Source: Nitrospina sp.
GTDB taxonomy: Bacteria; Nitrospinota; Nitrospinia; Nitrospinales; VA-1
Assembly (NCBI GenBank): GCA_018665625.1
Contig: JABJCF010000263.1
Span: 1-5,891, forward strand
DNA: 5,891 bases
Direction: 5' to 3'
Shown piece after piece: positions 5,836-5,891 of this stretch (positions within the stretch are counted from its first letter, which is position 1; every line of letters begins with the position of its first letter). Under the pieces are notes generated by a model. It saw only the letters and a list, made by a program, of their open reading frames with translations. It ran no database searches and had not been told where the DNA came from. The position numbers were made by a program, and so were the translations under genes.

Positions 5836-5891
5836 ACAGCCCTCGTTTTACGCTTAACCCTTGTAAAAAATTATATTTAGCGGGTTCGACC

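Noticed and set aside
5880..5891. GCGGGTTCGACC at the right edge as a tRNA T-arm
   Set aside because: The preceding 60 bases are AT-rich and show no acceptor, D or anticodon arm pattern; the TTCGA match is probably chance.

Overview
The window holds one partial and three complete protein genes. The sequence suggests a Gram-negative environmental bacterium of moderate GC content with ordinary bacterial signals (Shine-Dalgarno sites, one sigma70-type promoter). The intergenic CGTCAT(T/C)GCGA palindromic repeat is of a type I recall as scattered through several proteobacterial and related genomes (deltaproteobacteria-like, possibly Nitrospinota). No marker in the window fixes the lineage, so the assignment is weak.

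Layout, left to right. (1) Positions 1-432, minus strand: the first 144 codons of a YifB/ComM-type magnesium-chelatase-like AAA+ protein, cut by the window edge. (2) Positions 433-643: a short gap holding a palindromic repeat (532-641) and a leader with inverted repeats near the yifB/comM start. (3) Positions 644-2488, minus strand: a polytopic membrane protein with a GT-C/TMTC-like glycosyltransferase core and C-terminal TPR repeats, starting at GTG. (4) Positions 2489-2685: a divergent intergenic region with two small dyads and no convincing promoter. (5) Positions 2686-4938, plus strand: a 750-residue fusion of an ATP-grasp ligase with an FMN-dependent alpha-hydroxy-acid dehydrogenase-like TIM barrel, joined through a four-cysteine segment. 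(6) Positions 4938-5735, plus strand: an HpcH/HpaI (citrate-lyase beta-like) aldolase, overlapping the fusion gene by one base (TAATG). (7) Positions 5736-5891: an intergenic stretch with a good TTGACA/TAAAAT promoter pointing out of the window.

The most interesting part is the two-gene plus-strand operon. It encodes three enzymatic modules: carboxylate activation and ligation (ATP-grasp), flavin-dependent chemistry on a 2-hydroxy acid or similar compound, and aldol chemistry on a 2-oxo acid. One-base translational coupling suggests they are made together and act in one short pathway. The domain identities are well supported by motifs. The substrate, the product and even the order of reactions cannot be read from the sequence. 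One guess is that the pathway makes or modifies a small carboxylated metabolite or a surface-glycan substituent. Aldolases resembling the second gene are, as I recall, often found in polysaccharide clusters, and the divergent neighbour looks like a GT-C glycosyltransferase.
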